Source: Mesostigma viride (Eukaryota > Streptophyta > Mesostigmatophyceae > Mesostigmatales > Mesostigmataceae). Taken from it: 64,000 nucleotides of DNA. A program made the translations under genes and the position numbers. This document shows positions 10,267 to 21,996 of the stretch, one piece after another; positions within the stretch are counted from its first letter, which is position 1; each line of letters opens with the position of its first letter. A model generated the notes under the pieces. That model saw only the letters and a list, made by a program, of their open reading frames with translations. It had not been told where the DNA came from and did not search any database. The stretch is taken from positions 26,642 to 90,641 of the forward strand of contig RPFO01001842.1 in NCBI GenBank assembly GCA_009746045.1. Reading direction: 5' to 3'.

Positions 10267-13200
10267 GGATATATATGTTAAAAATATAATTACTTACAGC
10301 AGAGTGAAATCACTCAAACCAAAGCAAACGCCCAGCTATAAACCTATATACAGAGCCATGTCAAAGCTCTATACTACGATAAGACCAATGGAAACGCCTA
10401 ACGGGAGGAACCTAATAGCCCTGCTGCACCGCAAAATCAGCCCGCGTACGGCGGAGCATGATGTCAGCCATGGCCCGAGTCAGCGCCACCGACAAGCGCT
10501 GACGCCAATATGACGTCCAGGTCCGCGCCGACCATGGGGCCCGCTGGCCCTCCAGGTCCAGCCGGTCCTCCCGGAGCCGGCAACACTCCTTGAAGAAGGC
10601 GGAGGTCAGGGGCCCCATGGCCCCAAACTCCTCCAGGACAAAGGGCACCACACGATGGTGCCCGACGTCGCCGTAGGCCAGGAGCTTGGCCCGCTCCGCC
10701 CGGTCCGCCGTGTAACCTGCCGTGAGGGAGGCCCCAGCCACGTGGCTAAGAGCCAAGGGCCGCGCCACCGAAACGTCAATAAGCAGATGCCGGCCACCCC
10801 CCTCAAAGTCCAGCACCACGATGTCAGGCCGGTGGTTGGGGGAATAGAAGGCAGCGCCATCCGCATCCTCGGACCGGATGTTCGCGTGGGGGAAAACCGA
10901 CCGAATCATGGCGAGCACCACCGTCAGGAGGACAGTGTGCAAATACAAATACCAATTCTGATTCTGTTGGCCCCCCATGCAGGCAAGGTAGTGAGTCCCC
11001 GTGGGATCCAGCGGCTGCCCACAGCTACCACAAGGCCGCCCGGCCGGAACAAGAGGCTGCGGGGCAAATAGCTGGTGCCGGAGCGCCACCGAGTAGTGGC
11101 TGGGAGCCAAGGCGAATGGGGGGGCCATGGGAAGAGCACGAAGGTACGCCGAGCCCACACTCCGCAAGGAAAGCGAGAACAGCCACGCACGTCCCTGGGC
11201 GTTGAGGTCCGCGAAAAGAGCAATCCAATCAGCCGTGTGCAGAATACCCGCGTAGGTTTTCTGGTGTTTATCGATGACGCGAGCAGGGAATGCGGCGGGA
11301 GATTGAACGGAGGCGACCGAGGGAGTGCCGCGAGGGAGGTGGCGCTGTACCGCCTGAGCGGCACGGACGGGAGAACAGGCCTGCTGGATCTCAGCATAGG
11401 CCTCCTGGATGGCGGTGACGAAGGGCAAAGGGCTGCTGGGGTCCAGGAGGTCAGGCGCTGCCGTTGCCAAAAGGGGCAGGAGCCGGCAGCTTTCCGCCCA
11501 CGACTGAGCGACGGAGCCCAAAAATGCTGCTGGGGCCAGCCGGGCGGCACGAGTCAGACCGCAGCCACCCATCCGTGCAGGCAGGGAGGCAATGCGAATA
11601 GCATGTGGCGGGAGGTCGGGGCCCGGGACCAGCTGCGCCAAGGCCGACTGGATGCGTTCGTCGTGGCCCTCGGCGGCCAGCCGGACCTGAGCCGGAAGAG
11701 CGCCCCGGAGCCAGTGAACGACGCGAGGGTGAGCGCAAAACCACAGAAGCAGACCCTTGGTCTGCGAATCATGAAGGCGCGCAATCAAGGGCAGTACCTC
11801 AGTGCGTGCCTCGAGGGCGGCCCGCAGAGCATCGATGACAAACGCGGGGTCGCCAACCGGAACGCCGAGGACATCCAACCCATGGAGGCGCTCGTCCCGG
11901 CCCAAGAGCTGGGGCGGAAAGCCGGAGCAATCACCTTGGGGCGAGTACACCGCGCACTTGGCCAGGGTCAACTGGAGGTTGATGTCGGCCACCGCGGTCT
12001 GCAGTGCCAGCAGAGCCGCGGTGGTGTCCGGCACAGGGCCCAGAAGGTAGATATCATCCAAGTAGGCCTGAATAGCGACCGCCGGGTGGGCAGCATGGAC
12101 CGCTTGGAGGCAACCCTGGAGGGGGGCGGCAAAGTACAGGGGTCCCAGGGGGTCCCCTTGCTGGGTGCCCGACCGCGACAGCAGGCCGCCGCGAGTGCCG
12201 TCCTCCATGATGTGAACCAGTTGGCCGGGCTGGCCGTAGCACACGGCTGTCCAAGCGTACAAGTCCTCGAAGGACTCCATGACGGCCGCAAACATGCTGG
12301 CGCGGGACAGACTGTTGAACGCGTTGTGGCAGTCGACCTTGACGACAGCGTGGGTGGGGTGGGCCTCGAGGTAGGCCTGCACCGAATGGATGAGGATATC
12401 CGCCCCGCCTGGAGTCGTCACCCCCAGCTGGGCCGCCACCGAGGTCTCACCCGCTGCGAGGGGCGGGCAGAAAAAGGCACGGAGCTCGGGCGCCTTTTGG
12501 CGGCAGATCACTTTGCCCACGAGCTTGCGGAGCACCTCACCGCAGGCGATCGGGCGCACCTTGCCCTCGGGGGGGGCAAGACACCCTTGAGCAGAGCGAG
12601 GAGGCGAGCGCCCGCTAACCACTCGCGCGCAGCGGGAGGAACGCGACCAGCCGCCAGGTCAATGAGGGTGTCAAAGAGAATGTCCTCGCCCCCATGCCCC
12701 ACCAGGACCTCCAAGTGCTCGTAGCGCCAGCCCGACGGCCCGGTAGAGGAAGCCCGCGGGACCGCACGCATCACCTCCAGGAAGCAGTCGCGGTCCAGCC
12801 GGAGGGGGGCCGGCAGGGGGTCCGGCACGGGCAGCTGGAATCCGGGCTCCGCAGGGTGAAGAGCCTCCAAGGCCGCCAGGGTAGCCGCATTGGCGGGGGC
12901 CAGCTTGGCCATTTCCAAGCGGGTCATGGCCCGGCTGAGCTGCCCCTCGCGGACGAGGCGGATGACGTCGGCGGCCACCCGCTCGAAGTTGACCTCCCCC
13001 GACAGCCGGGCCGTGCGCGGGGGCGGCACGCCAAACAGCCCCTCCCAGTCCCCCTGCAGAAAGCGTCGGCAACGGGCAATAACCGCACCCTGGAGGCCGC
13101 GCACACCACGCCCGAGAGGGGTGAGGAGCAGGCGGGGGGTCACCATGTGCAGTTTAAAGCCCAGCGGGTCGTCCGGAGCGGCGTGCATGCGCCGGAGAGA

Positions 13201-13998
13201 AACGATTGCACATTGCGCGAAAAGGCTACGCGCGCGGTGGGGGAGGTCGGTCAGGGTAGACGTCGGGTTGATGGCGCATGCATCCCAGGGAACCGTGTCA
13301 AGCCAACGCCAACTGGCCGAGTAGTCGGGCGGCGGGGGCTGGGAGCCGGTGGGAGCCGAGGCGGGAGGGGGGAGGGGGCCGGGACTGCTGGCCGGTTGAG
13401 GGGCCGTTGAGCAACACAGGCGCGCGCGTGCTGAGCGCGCCCGTGAATGGAGTACACCCGCTGGCAGTGAGCTTCCGGGCACCGGTAACAGCTCATGGCC
13501 TGCAGATCCGCCGCGCCGAGATCGGGGTGCACAGCGCGAAGGTGCTGGCAGAGGAGGTTACGGTTGTGGAACACACCAGCACACGGGGACCCCGTGGGAA
13601 GCAGCACGGCACACCGGTGAAGGCCGTCGGCGGGCGCTGAGTGGCGGGGAGCGGCGCCAGCAAAGGCTGGACGTGGGGCCTGCGGCGTCTCCCCAGCCGG
13701 GCCGGCAGGCGCGCGCACCACGACCCGACCAGCGCCCGGCATGCCCGCCGGGGCCACGGAGGAGGCAGTGCCCACCGGGGAGACCCCCAGCGGAGGGGGA
13801 TCGAGAACGCCGGCGCCCCTCCCAGGGGGACTCGCCAGCGCGCCCGCGACCACCCCAGGCCCCGGCAACGAGGCCGGGGGCGGCGGCCGAGGGGTCGGGG
13901 AGGCAGCTGGCCCCGGGGCCCGGTGGGGACCCGGCAGGGGACCCAGCGAGACCGGGGGCGGGCCGAGAGGAAGCGCAGTCCCAGGGGGCGGCACAACA
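10267..13998 (-). mobile_element. LINE with restriction-like endonuclease, copy 1
   Basis: Non-LTR retrotransposon on the minus strand. It has an N-terminal zinc finger, a reverse transcriptase and a C-terminal restriction-like endonuclease, as in the R2/NeSL/Dualen-type lineages. Its 3' untranslated region runs from the stop at 10412 to about 10279. The element is bounded by ATATATATCC (minus strand) at 10267-10278 on its 3' side and at 13999-14010 on its 5' side, where it joins copy 2 head to tail. The 3'-terminal block (22 bp, 10284-10305) recurs in a truncated copy at 46650-46671. Confidence 0.8.
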
Positions 13999-14012
13999 GG
14001 ATATATATTCAT
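10412..14012 (-). pseudogene. RT / restriction-like endonuclease polyprotein, LINE copy 1, two frameshifts
   Basis: Three overlapping frames make one protein. 14012 to about 13370: a Pro-rich N-terminus and C2H2-like finger (CYRC...HGRAQH). About 13370 to 12560: the linker and RT start (SSTGPSGWRYEHLE). About 12560 to 10412: VRPIACGEVLRKLVGKVICR, KVDCHNAFNSL (RT motif A), GTQQGDPLGPLYF, AYLDDIYLLG (catalytic motif C, about 12047-12067), and thumb. It then continues to a zinc knuckle (CGSC...GTHYLAC) and the nuclease signature HRPDIVVLDF...LLIDVSVARP (10757-10835). The enzyme would nick target DNA and prime cDNA on it. Both shifts fall at homopolymer runs (C6/G6 near 13370, G8 near 12565). All catalytic motifs are preserved, so this copy is recently dead or wrong at two runs. 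Confidence 0.85.
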
Positions 14013-17000
14013 TGAGAATGATAGATTACGGAGGTGAGATAGGCATGCAACATAAGGAAAAACCCGATAACTGGGAGAATAACCCTGAAGAAATTAATAG
14101 TAATCTGACACAGACATCCAAGGATCACGCCAGCGGCACAAGGTACAACTAACTATACATCACAAAACTACACGCAGCAACAGCGCTGCCGGCTCACCAT
14201 GCAGGCCTGGAAGGGATCTAGACCGCATGGGTCGCGACAAAGTCGGCCCGGGTGCGGCGGAATAACACATCAGCCACGGTGCGAGTGAGGGCGAGTGACA
14301 GACGCTGCCGCCAATACGAGGACCACGTGCGGGCCGACCACGGGGCGGTCTGACCCTCGAGGTCGAGGCGGTCTTCACGGCGCTGGCAGCACTCGTGGAA
14401 AAACTCCGCTGTCTTGGGGCCCATGGCCCCGAACTCCTCAAGGACAAAGGGGATGACCCGGTGGGGCCCCACATTGCCGTAGGAGGCAAACTTGTCGCGC
14501 TCAGCCACAGCGGCAGCAGCGCCGGCATCCACAGCCGCCCGGAGGATGTGGCGACCGGAAAGCGGCCGAGCCACGGAGACATCGATGAGCAGGTGGCAAC
14601 CCTGCCCGTCGTAGTCAAGCACGGTAATATCGGGGCGATGGTTGGGTGAGTAGAGGGCGGCCCCATCCGCGTCCTCGCACTTGATGGTGGAGTGGGGAAA
14701 GACCGACCGAACCATGGCACACACCACCCGGAGGAGAGCGGTATGGAGATAGAGGAACCAGTTCTGGTTCTGTTGGCCACCCATGCACGCGATGTAGTGC
14801 GTCCCAGTAGTATCCAGAGCAAGCCCGCAGCTGCCGCAGGACGCACCCGCCGTGATGAGAGGTTGCGGGGCAAAGAGCTGGTGGCGGAGAGCGATGGCGT
14901 AAAGGGCCGGAACCAGTGTGAACAAAAGGGCTCATGGGGAGGGCGCGCAGGAATGCGGACCCCACGCTCCCCTCAAGGGAAACGGAGTGAAGCCAAGCCT
15001 TCCCCTGATCGTTCAAGCTCGCATGCAGACCCATCCAGTCGGCACAGTGTAGTATACCCGCGTAGGTCTTTTGTTGTTTTTCATGAACGCAGGCAGGGAA
15101 GACACTAGGACTGACGACAGTGGACACGCCGGGCGTGCCCCGGGGCAGGCGACGGTGGACGGCCTGAGCGGGGCGGACGAGGTCGCAAGCCTGCTGGATC
15201 CCGAGGTAAGAATCCTGCACAGCCTGCACAAAGGGGAAGGGGGATGGGGTGACCAAGTCGGGAATGGCGCTGACGGCGCTGGGGACCAACCGGCGGATCT
15301 CCGCCCAGGCCTGAGCAACAGAGCCAAGGAAGGCGGCGGGGGCGAGGCGGGCGGCGCGGGTGAGCCCACACCCGGCCGCCCATGCGGCAGGGGAGGGTGG
15401 CCAAGCGCATGGAGTGAGCTGGCAGGCTAGGGCCGGGGAGGAGCACCTGCAAGGCGGCCTGAATGCGCTCGTCATGGCCTTCCGCGGCAAGCCGCACCAA
15501 GTGGGGGGGAGCGCCACGGAGCCAGTGAACCACCCGCGGGTGGGCGCAAAACCACAGGAGGAGCCCTTTGGTCTGGGGGTCCTTGAGGCGCGCCCAAGTC
15601 TCGAGGACATGGGTGCGCTGTTCCACGGTGGCCCGGAGCTCCTCTTCGACGTAGTCAGGGTCACCCACAGGGACGCCCAGGCACGAGAAACCACGCGCCC
15701 GCGCCAATGCCCCCGGGATAGCCGCGGGGAAGCCAGAGCAGTCCCCCTGGGGCGAAAAGACTGCACACTTGGGGAGGGTGAGCCGAAGGTTGATGGCCGC
15801 CATGGCCACTTCAAGGGCAGCCAGGGCGGCAACCACAGCGTCGGCCGGGCCAAGGGCATGGATATCGTCCATATAGGCGAGGAGCACGACATCCGGGTGC
15901 GCAGCGTGGACACCTTGGAGAGCCTTGTGCAGCGGGGCAGACAGGTAAAAGGGGCCGAGGGGGTCACCTTGCTGGGTTCCCGTGCGGGAAGCGATGTCGG
16001 CGAACGTCCCATCCTCCATGAGGAAGGAGAGTAATGAGTGGGTTCGCCGTAGCAGGCTGCTGTCCACGCAAGAAGGTCAGGGAACGCCTCGCCGACGGCC
16101 TCAAAGATGCTAGCCTTGGTGACAGCATTGAACGCATTGTGGCAATCCACCTTCAGCGCCACATGGGTCGGATGCGTCTCGAGGTAGGCCTGAACTGTGT
16201 GCACGATGATGTCGCTGCCCCCTTTGGTGGCGACGCCAAGCTGGGCCGCGACGGACTCCTCAGTATCACTCCGGTTGGGGCAGAAGTAGGCGCGAAACTC
16301 GGGGGCCTTTTGGCGACAAATGACCTTACTCACCAGCTTGCGTAGGACCTCGCCGCAAGCAATGGGACGAACGCGGCCAGCAGGCGGGGGGACGTCGTCT
16401 TTCAGGAGGGCAATGAGGCGTGCCCCAGCCAGCCAAGGGCGCGCCGCGGGGGCCAGGGACCCCGCGGCCAAGTCGGCGGCAGCCTCAAAGAGTGCGGTCG
16501 CCCCGCCATGGCCCGCCATCACGCGGAGAGGTGCTCGTAGCGCCAGCCTGAGGGGCCGGTGGAGGAGGCGTTCGGCAGATCCTTCAGCACAGCCGTGAAG
16601 ATGTCCAGGTCCAGGACAATAGGCGGGGGCGGGGGGGTGGCCGGGGCGGGCACCGCAAAGGCCGGTTCGTCGGGGTGAAGGTCGCGCAAAGCCTGCAGGG
16701 TCGGGGGAGTGGAGGGAGCCAACGCGGTCAGTTCAAGCTTTTGCATGGCCCGGCTCAATTCACCTACCTTCACCAACCGCATGACGTCAGCTTCCACCCG
16801 GGCAAAGGAGGCGGCCCCCGACACCCGGGTGGAGGCCGGAGGCTGCAGCGCCCACAGCCCTTCCCAATCCCCGAGGAGGAACCGCCGGCAGCGAGCGATG
16901 ACCGCACCCTGTACGCCACGCACGCCCCGCTCCAACGGCGCTAAGAGGAGCCGGGGGGTGACGAGAAACAGCTTGTGGCCGAGTTCGTCGAGAGGGTGAC

Positions 17001-17372
17001 TATGCATCCGGGCCAGGGAAAGCAGGGCGCAGCGCGTAAACAAGCTCCGGGCGCGGTGAGGGACGTCCGGGAGCGTCATGCAAGGGTTGCGCGCACAGGC
17101 GGCAAAAGGGAGCGTGGCCAGGAATGCCCAGCCTGCCGAGAGGTCCCCCGGATCGCTCGTACCCTGCGATGCCGGTGGAGGGGCAGGGGCCGACCGAGGG
17201 GCCGCCCCGGACCGGGAGGCCGGTGCGGCCGCCGGGCCGCCGGGCGGGCTGTTCTGGGGGGTTTGGCGGCGGCACTGCCGCTCATGCTGGTACCGCCCGT
17301 GGATCGAAAAAATCCGCTGGCAATGGGCTGCCGGGCAGCGGTAGCAGTCCATGGCGCGCATGGCGGCCTCCA
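14011..17372 (-). mobile_element. LINE with restriction-like endonuclease, copy 2
   Basis: A second copy of the same LINE family, directly upstream (in element sense) of copy 1. It is bounded by ATATATATCC (minus strand) at 17373-17384 and 13999-14010. Its coding part is similar but clearly diverged from copy 1, and the two 3' untranslated regions are not obviously alike, so these are related subfamilies or old copies, not a recent duplication. Confidence 0.75.
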
Positions 17373-17379
17373 GGATATA
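14218..17379 (-). pseudogene. RT / restriction-like endonuclease polyprotein, LINE copy 2, at least four frameshifts
   Basis: Same domain order as copy 1: finger CYRC...HGRYQH near 17310-17350; conserved block CARNPCMTLPDVPHRARSLF; RT start SSTGPSGWRYEHL; VRPIACGEVLRKLVSKVICR; RT motif A KVDCHNAFNAV; GTQQGDPLGPFYL; and AYMDDIHALG (YMDD instead of YLDD, about 15857-15880). It continues to KTYAGILHCADW, zinc knuckle CGSC...GTHYIAC, and nuclease HRPDITVLDY...LLIDVSVARP. The frame breaks near 16525, 16040, 15370 and 14930. Stop at 14218. This copy is more decayed than copy 1 and is surely inactive as it stands. Confidence 0.85.
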
Positions 17380-17429
17380 TATGTACAATAGAACTGGTAA
17401 GATTGTTTGTCCATCCATCCATGAGTTGG

Positions 17430-17500
17430 GGTTGATACTCCGTGTTCGAGCCCCCAACGGGGGCACATGTTTAATTAATTTTAATTAAACATGTTTTTTT
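17430..17500 (+). repeat. retroelement 3'-end-like hairpin with TTAATT tail
   Basis: GAGCCCCCAACGGGGGCAC forms a short stem with an AAC loop and is followed by TTAATTAATTTTAATTAA. The same arrangement ends the half-LINE copies and the fragment at 4603-4640, so this is probably the stub of another truncated retroelement on the plus strand. Confidence 0.45.
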
Positions 17501-17503
17501 ACA

Positions 17504-17551
17504 ACGCGATACATCGCGTTGTAGGGTTAGAACGCGATGTATCGCGTTGTA
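17504..17551. repeat. twin palindromes with AACGCGAT core
   Basis: Two palindromes 26 bp apart: AACGCGATACATCGCGTT within 17504-17525 and AACGCGATGTATCGCGTT within 17530-17551. A third, AACGCGATATATCGCGTT, lies at 23122-23143 on the other side of the Penelope element. CpG-rich and perfect apart from the central base pair; function unknown. Confidence 0.7.
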
Positions 17552-18400
17552 ATCTGACACGTGGCAAACCTATTAAACATGCGATTTTTGGTCTGAAACT
17601 TTCAAGATAGGTCAGAAACATCTCATAGAATTCAAGAAAAAATCCTGGTATTTTTGGTATTTTTTTTGTGACAGCTGCAAACAAATATGTACCACTGAAA
17701 TCAGGCATTTTCGCGGGACGAAGGTGAAGACGACGGCGATGGCGGCAGGTAGATCTCGCCAGTTTTCGCGCGAATTTCAGTGGCTGTTGGGTAGCACGAC
17801 CATGATGATGCGTTCAAAGGTTGATAATTAGGTTTCTACGAGTTTGTTGAGGTACTGGGGCAAAGGAAACGTAGTTTTTTCCAGTTTCTCACCCAACTTT
17901 CATGCGGAAACCCTGGAAACCGGCATACATATTATTACGTCAAGACTCGGGTCTGCTGCGGCACCATGCTTGGTATTTCCATGGTGTTTCGACTTCTTAA
18001 CACATGTTTATTCATTCCGAACGCCCGGACTCTCGGCTAAACCGAGATTTGTGCAGACTTTTATTGGGTAGCTCCGGGCATGATGGTGCCTGCAATAGCG
18101 TAAGGCGTGACCGTGGCTATTGCTACGGTATGCTGTATTTTCCTGGAAATGGCCTCTGCCACCGGCTCAATAGTGCTTGCAGGCGTAAGTATATCGTGTT
18201 TCTACCTAGTTTCTGCCAGTTTTCCACTTATTTCTACCGACCTCTGCCCAGCCTCTCTAAGACCGCCATCCTACTCGACGTTGCTTGCATGTCAGCCATA
18301 GCAGGTTGCAGTTGTGCAGTATTTAGGTGCTGTATACGTCGTCAAGCCGTGCATATATCGTGAGGATTGATGTCTTAGCTCTCAGTGCATCTGAATCATC

Positions 18401-21400
18401 ATGAAACACCTTATGACTTTCTGGCATGCTCTTACCCTCCACAGAATACGGCAATCCAGTGGCATTGATTACCGGAAGTACACTGCTATTTCTCGGCAGT
18501 TCCCCTATCGTATCTCCTCACAGGCATGGCGGAAGCGTTGTCGCATCAACACGCGCCATAACCATCACTGCAAGGATGACCATACTCTACGTCGCCTCCG
18601 GCGCTTACAGCGCACGCATTTGTCGCTTACCAACTCCACTCGCCCACACCCCGTAAGCACCCATCGCGTCATTTATGCCATTTACAACCGCAGGTACCCT
18701 CAGCGTATCTACGTTGGCCAGACGCAACGGGATGCCTGGACGCGTTTTCAGGAACATGTCCGAGCGGCACGCCGCCTTCATATTGGCCGCCCTGCCGCCA
18801 ACGACGACACCCCCCTACATGGCGCCATGGCCCAATACGGGTGGTGGGATTGGCGAGTCGTCCCCTTGGAACATGTCCCCGGCACCTTTACCGGCGCCGC
18901 TTTTCGCAAAGCCGCAGGGCATCGGGAAACGTTTTGGAAACGAATGTTACATGCATTTCTGCCCCACGGTTTTTGCATTGAAGGCAAGAGTTTCAAAGCT
19001 CGGTCTCGCCGCCGCCCGCCTCCCCTCCGTCCCCGCCCTCTTATGTTCATCCGTGCCTGGCGTCTGAAGCACAATCTCCACCCATATCGCCCCTATCCCC
19101 CCAGCGTCACCCCGGCCCCTCCACCTTCCACACATGTGTCCACCGATCCTTCCCTTTACTCCACCAGTCTCCGCTGCTTACGTCACATGTCTCGGCTTAT
19201 GCAACGCGGCAACTTTCATGCATCCTATCTCGAAGCCTGCAGCTTGAAGAAGCTTACCAGCTTACACATTGCCGTCGGGTCGTGCTCCCCAGCTGATCTG
19301 CAAGTCCCCCGCTCCCATGCCACTAGTCTGCGAGGCCTTCTCTCACGTATCATTCGGCACCGTGTCAATGGGAATGCAGATGCACTGCGTCCGCGCCGTT
19401 TGCTGATCTCACCTTTCATTCATGCTGCGATGGATGAGCTGTGTTTGCCACACATTCTGCATTTGCCGCAAGTGCAGGCTGCGATGCCGCTCGTGGTGCG
19501 CAACACTTTCGGCACTCCCATTGCTGCCTGGCATTACTCTCCCACCTTGGGACAAATGGTTTTCAGCAACGGGAAGGTCAGCCGCGATACAACGCCCACC
19601 GAGCTGGCCACCATCTTGGCAGGGCCCTGCCCCTGCCAACAACAACGGTATTTCAAGTACCTTGATCCCACCTCACAGCACGTCATGACCGCTGACCTCA
19701 GCATCCTGCCGAGCCACACGCTTGTAGACCTTTTTGCCAAAGGCACCAAGTTTCGGCCGTGGGTCCAGCGCACGTGTGCCAAAGAGGTGAATGCACTGCT
19801 CTCCACATCACTGCGCAAATTTTGCAATGCCATGAGCACGGACCTACAGCTTGCTCCCCTTGCCATGGAACCGTGGTTTCGCGCCGTCATTCACGAATGC
19901 AATGCACGTCTCACCAGGCTTGATTACCGTCTCCAGCAGGTCCACCGCACCACCTGGCTCAACACCACAGATAAAGCACTTCTTGACCACTTCAAGCAGG
20001 ACTTTATCATCACGTGTGTTGACAAGAGTGCCAACAACTTTGCTTTCATATGCAAGAAGCACTACCTTGCTACTTTGCAACACGAGTTGGCGTCCAGCCC
20101 TACCTATGTTCAGCGTGCACAGTCCACCGCCAGTATCACCGCTGCTCATCGGGCTTTTCTGCACAGCCAAAACATTTTTGCTCGGGCATTCCTTAAGCGG
20201 CAGCGACGCGCCACCACCACTACGTTCCCATATCTGTATCTCACTCTTAAGCTGCACAAAACTCCTGTTGCTTTGCGCACCATTGCTGCGTCGCATTCAG
20301 CCCCACTGATGCCTCTCTCGAAACTCATCTGCCATGCTTTGAATGCTCTTCTCCCCGAAGCCAATGCATTATGGGTGGAGGTGCTGTCGAATGCCGGGTA
20401 TGAATGCGCTGGTAGTTGGATCGTCATAGACTCAGCCCAAGTACGCCTACGCCTTGCCGCCCTTAGCCGTTCTAAGACAGCAGCAGAGAAACGTATACCT
20501 ATGCCCATAGCCACCTATGATTTCACCACTCTATATACCACACTAGATTTGCACGATTTGAAAGCTCGTTTAGATAGCCTCCTTACTCGTCTGTATGCAC
20601 GTAGGCCTCACGGGCGCAACCACCTGCACGTGCGTGTTTCTCAGACCAAGCCCACGGCAACGTGGCTCTCAGGGATCGCGGCAGGTGCTATCGTGCGGGA
20701 TGGTTATAATTATATTATCACGAAGGCTGACCTTGTCCATTGGATCTCTTATCTTGTTGATAACACCTTCATCTGTTTTGCGGGCAATGTATACCAACAA
20801 GCTATCGGCATCCCTATGGGCACTAACTGTGCCGGGCTCCTTGCAAACCTCTATCTATACACTTATGAGCTTGCATTCATGGAGAATCTCATTGCCTCAA
20901 ACGATGATGTTCTCATCAGGCGTTTTATCCATACATGTCGATACATTGATGATGTCATCGCTTTCGACAACCCTGATTTCGCAACCCATTTGTATATCAC
21001 CGCTGGTCTGCCTGGCATCTACCCGCAAGCGTCCCTCACATTAAAGCTCACGTCGGAGGATACTCATTGCAATTACCTCGATCTTAACATTACCCATAAC
21101 AAGAAGGGCTGGCGTACGGCTATCTATGATAAGCGCAAGGATCCTAAATACCAGCAAATTCCTTTTATTCGTTACCCCGATATTCACAGTCTCCTTTCCC
21201 ACACAGCAAAATATGGTGTTGTTCTTTCTCAGTTACATCGTTTTTCCCGTCTTTGTTCTTATCGTGTTGATTTCATCACGACTCTTGTTGAACTCTTGCA
21301 GCGTTTATTGGTCAAAGACTATGACCGAGCCATTATGCTCCGTCAAGTCCGATGTTTTTTGCAACGTCACCCACATCTGTTCGGTGCTGCCCCTTGGCAC

Positions 21401-21457
21401 AAGCTCTACAAACAGGTCGTGGACCGGCTGGATCGCATAGTATCTCCGCACATCTGA
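18401..21457 (+). CDS. Penelope-like reverse transcriptase with N-terminal GIY-YIG endonuclease, intact
   Basis: A 1,018-aa uninterrupted protein. Residues about 88-200 form a GIY-YIG nuclease: VIYAIYN, then RIYVGQT, a catalytic-type Arg in TRFQEHVRAAR, and a Glu in GHRETFWKRM. The reverse transcriptase follows: FIITCVDKSANNFAFICKK (about 530), YLYLTLKLHKTP, ATYDFTTLYTTL (motif A Asp, about 703), GIPMGTNCAGLLANLYLY (about 803), and RYIDDVIAF (catalytic YIDD, about 847). Penelope RTs are related to telomerase. Most animal Penelope elements carry the nuclease at the C-terminus. The N-terminal order seen here defines the group first named Chlamys in green algae. The reading frame is complete, unlike every other transposon protein in the window, so the copy may be recent or active. 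The first Met is taken as start because it directly follows the 17-bp repeat. Confidence 0.92.
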   Translation: MKHLMTFWHALTLHRIRQSSGIDYRKYTAISRQFPYRISSQAWRKRCRINTRHNHHCKDDHTLRRLRRLQRTHLSLTNSTRPHPVSTHRVIYAIYNRRYPQRIYVGQTQRDAWTRFQEHVRAARRLHIGRPAANDDTPLHGAMAQYGWWDWRVVPLEHVPGTFTGAAFRKAAGHRETFWKRMLHAFLPHGFCIEGKSFKARSRRRPPPLRPRPLMFIRAWRLKHNLHPYRPYPPSVTPAPPPSTHVSTDPSLYSTSLRCLRHMSRLMQRGNFHASYLEACSLKKLTSLHIAVGSCSPADLQVPRSHATSLRGLLSRIIRHRVNGNADALRPRRLLISPFIHAAMDELCLPHILHLPQVQAAMPLVVRNTFGTPIAAWHYSPTLGQMVFSNGKVSRDTTPTELATILAGPCPCQQQRYFKYLDPTSQHVMTADLSILPSHTLVDLFAKGTKFRPWVQRTCAKEVNALLSTSLRKFCNAMSTDLQLAPLAMEPWFRAVIHECNARLTRLDYRLQQVHRTTWLNTTDKALLDHFKQDFIITCVDKSANNFAFICKKHYLATLQHELASSPTYVQRAQSTASITAAHRAFLHSQNIFARAFLKRQRRATTTTFPYLYLTLKLHKTPVALRTIAASHSAPLMPLSKLICHALNALLPEANALWVEVLSNAGYECAGSWIVIDSAQVRLRLAALSRSKTAAEKRIPMPIATYDFTTLYTTLDLHDLKARLDSLLTRLYARRPHGRNHLHVRVSQTKPTATWLSGIAAGAIVRDGYNYIITKADLVHWISYLVDNTFICFAGNVYQQAIGIPMGTNCAGLLANLYLYTYELAFMENLIASNDDVLIRRFIHTCRYIDDVIAFDNPDFATHLYITAGLPGIYPQASLTLKLTSEDTHCNYLDLNITHNKKGWRTAIYDKRKDPKYQQIPFIRYPDIHSLLSHTAKYGVVLSQLHRFSRLCSYRVDFITTLVELLQRLLVKDYDRAIMLRQVRCFLQRHPHLFGAAPWHKLYKQVVDRLDRIVSPHI

Positions 21458-21947
21458 ACCCTGTGATGCCAGATCTCCTTTGCGGCCGTTCCGAGCTTGG
21501 CACTGGATTCGTTGTCCACATCGTCGCGTCGCTGCCGCAACACGATGTTTTCTGGCATCCGCGGGCTTTTGGTTCCCGCCGCACATTTGAAAGTGCTGTC
21601 CTCCGGCTTTTTGCCTTTGCACCGTGTGCAGTTCTTGGACGTTTGGAATCATGGCATGGCTAACGTGATGACTGACTAGCTAGACCTTTTCAGTGGTTTT
21701 CCATTTGCGGGTATTTCCTCGTAAATGGTGGGAGAGCGATCGCAGCAATGGTGCTCACCACTAGACACTCCCGGCCAGTTAGGCTAGAAACACACGCCCT
21801 GATCAAGCATGCTGTTTCCGGCCCCACCGTCTAGGTCATCTAGTCGCTCCACACGTAAGCCAGCCATAATTTCAATGCACAAGGATACACATTTCCATCA
21901 CCATTCATCTTCATCATCCTGAACGACTCGAAAACGCGGAAAAGATA

Positions 21948-21996
21948 ACGGCAGGCTCGAGCTACCACTCGAGCTACCACTCGAGCTACCACTCAT
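21948..21996. repeat. short tandem repeat, 12 bp x 3
   Basis: CTCGAGCTACCA is repeated three times in the 3' region of the Penelope-like element. Small and of unknown importance. Confidence 0.8.

Noticed and set aside
11075-12724. 549-aa open frame on the plus strand
   Set aside because: It is antisense to the reverse transcriptase frame of LINE copy 1 and exists because of high GC content; no motif.
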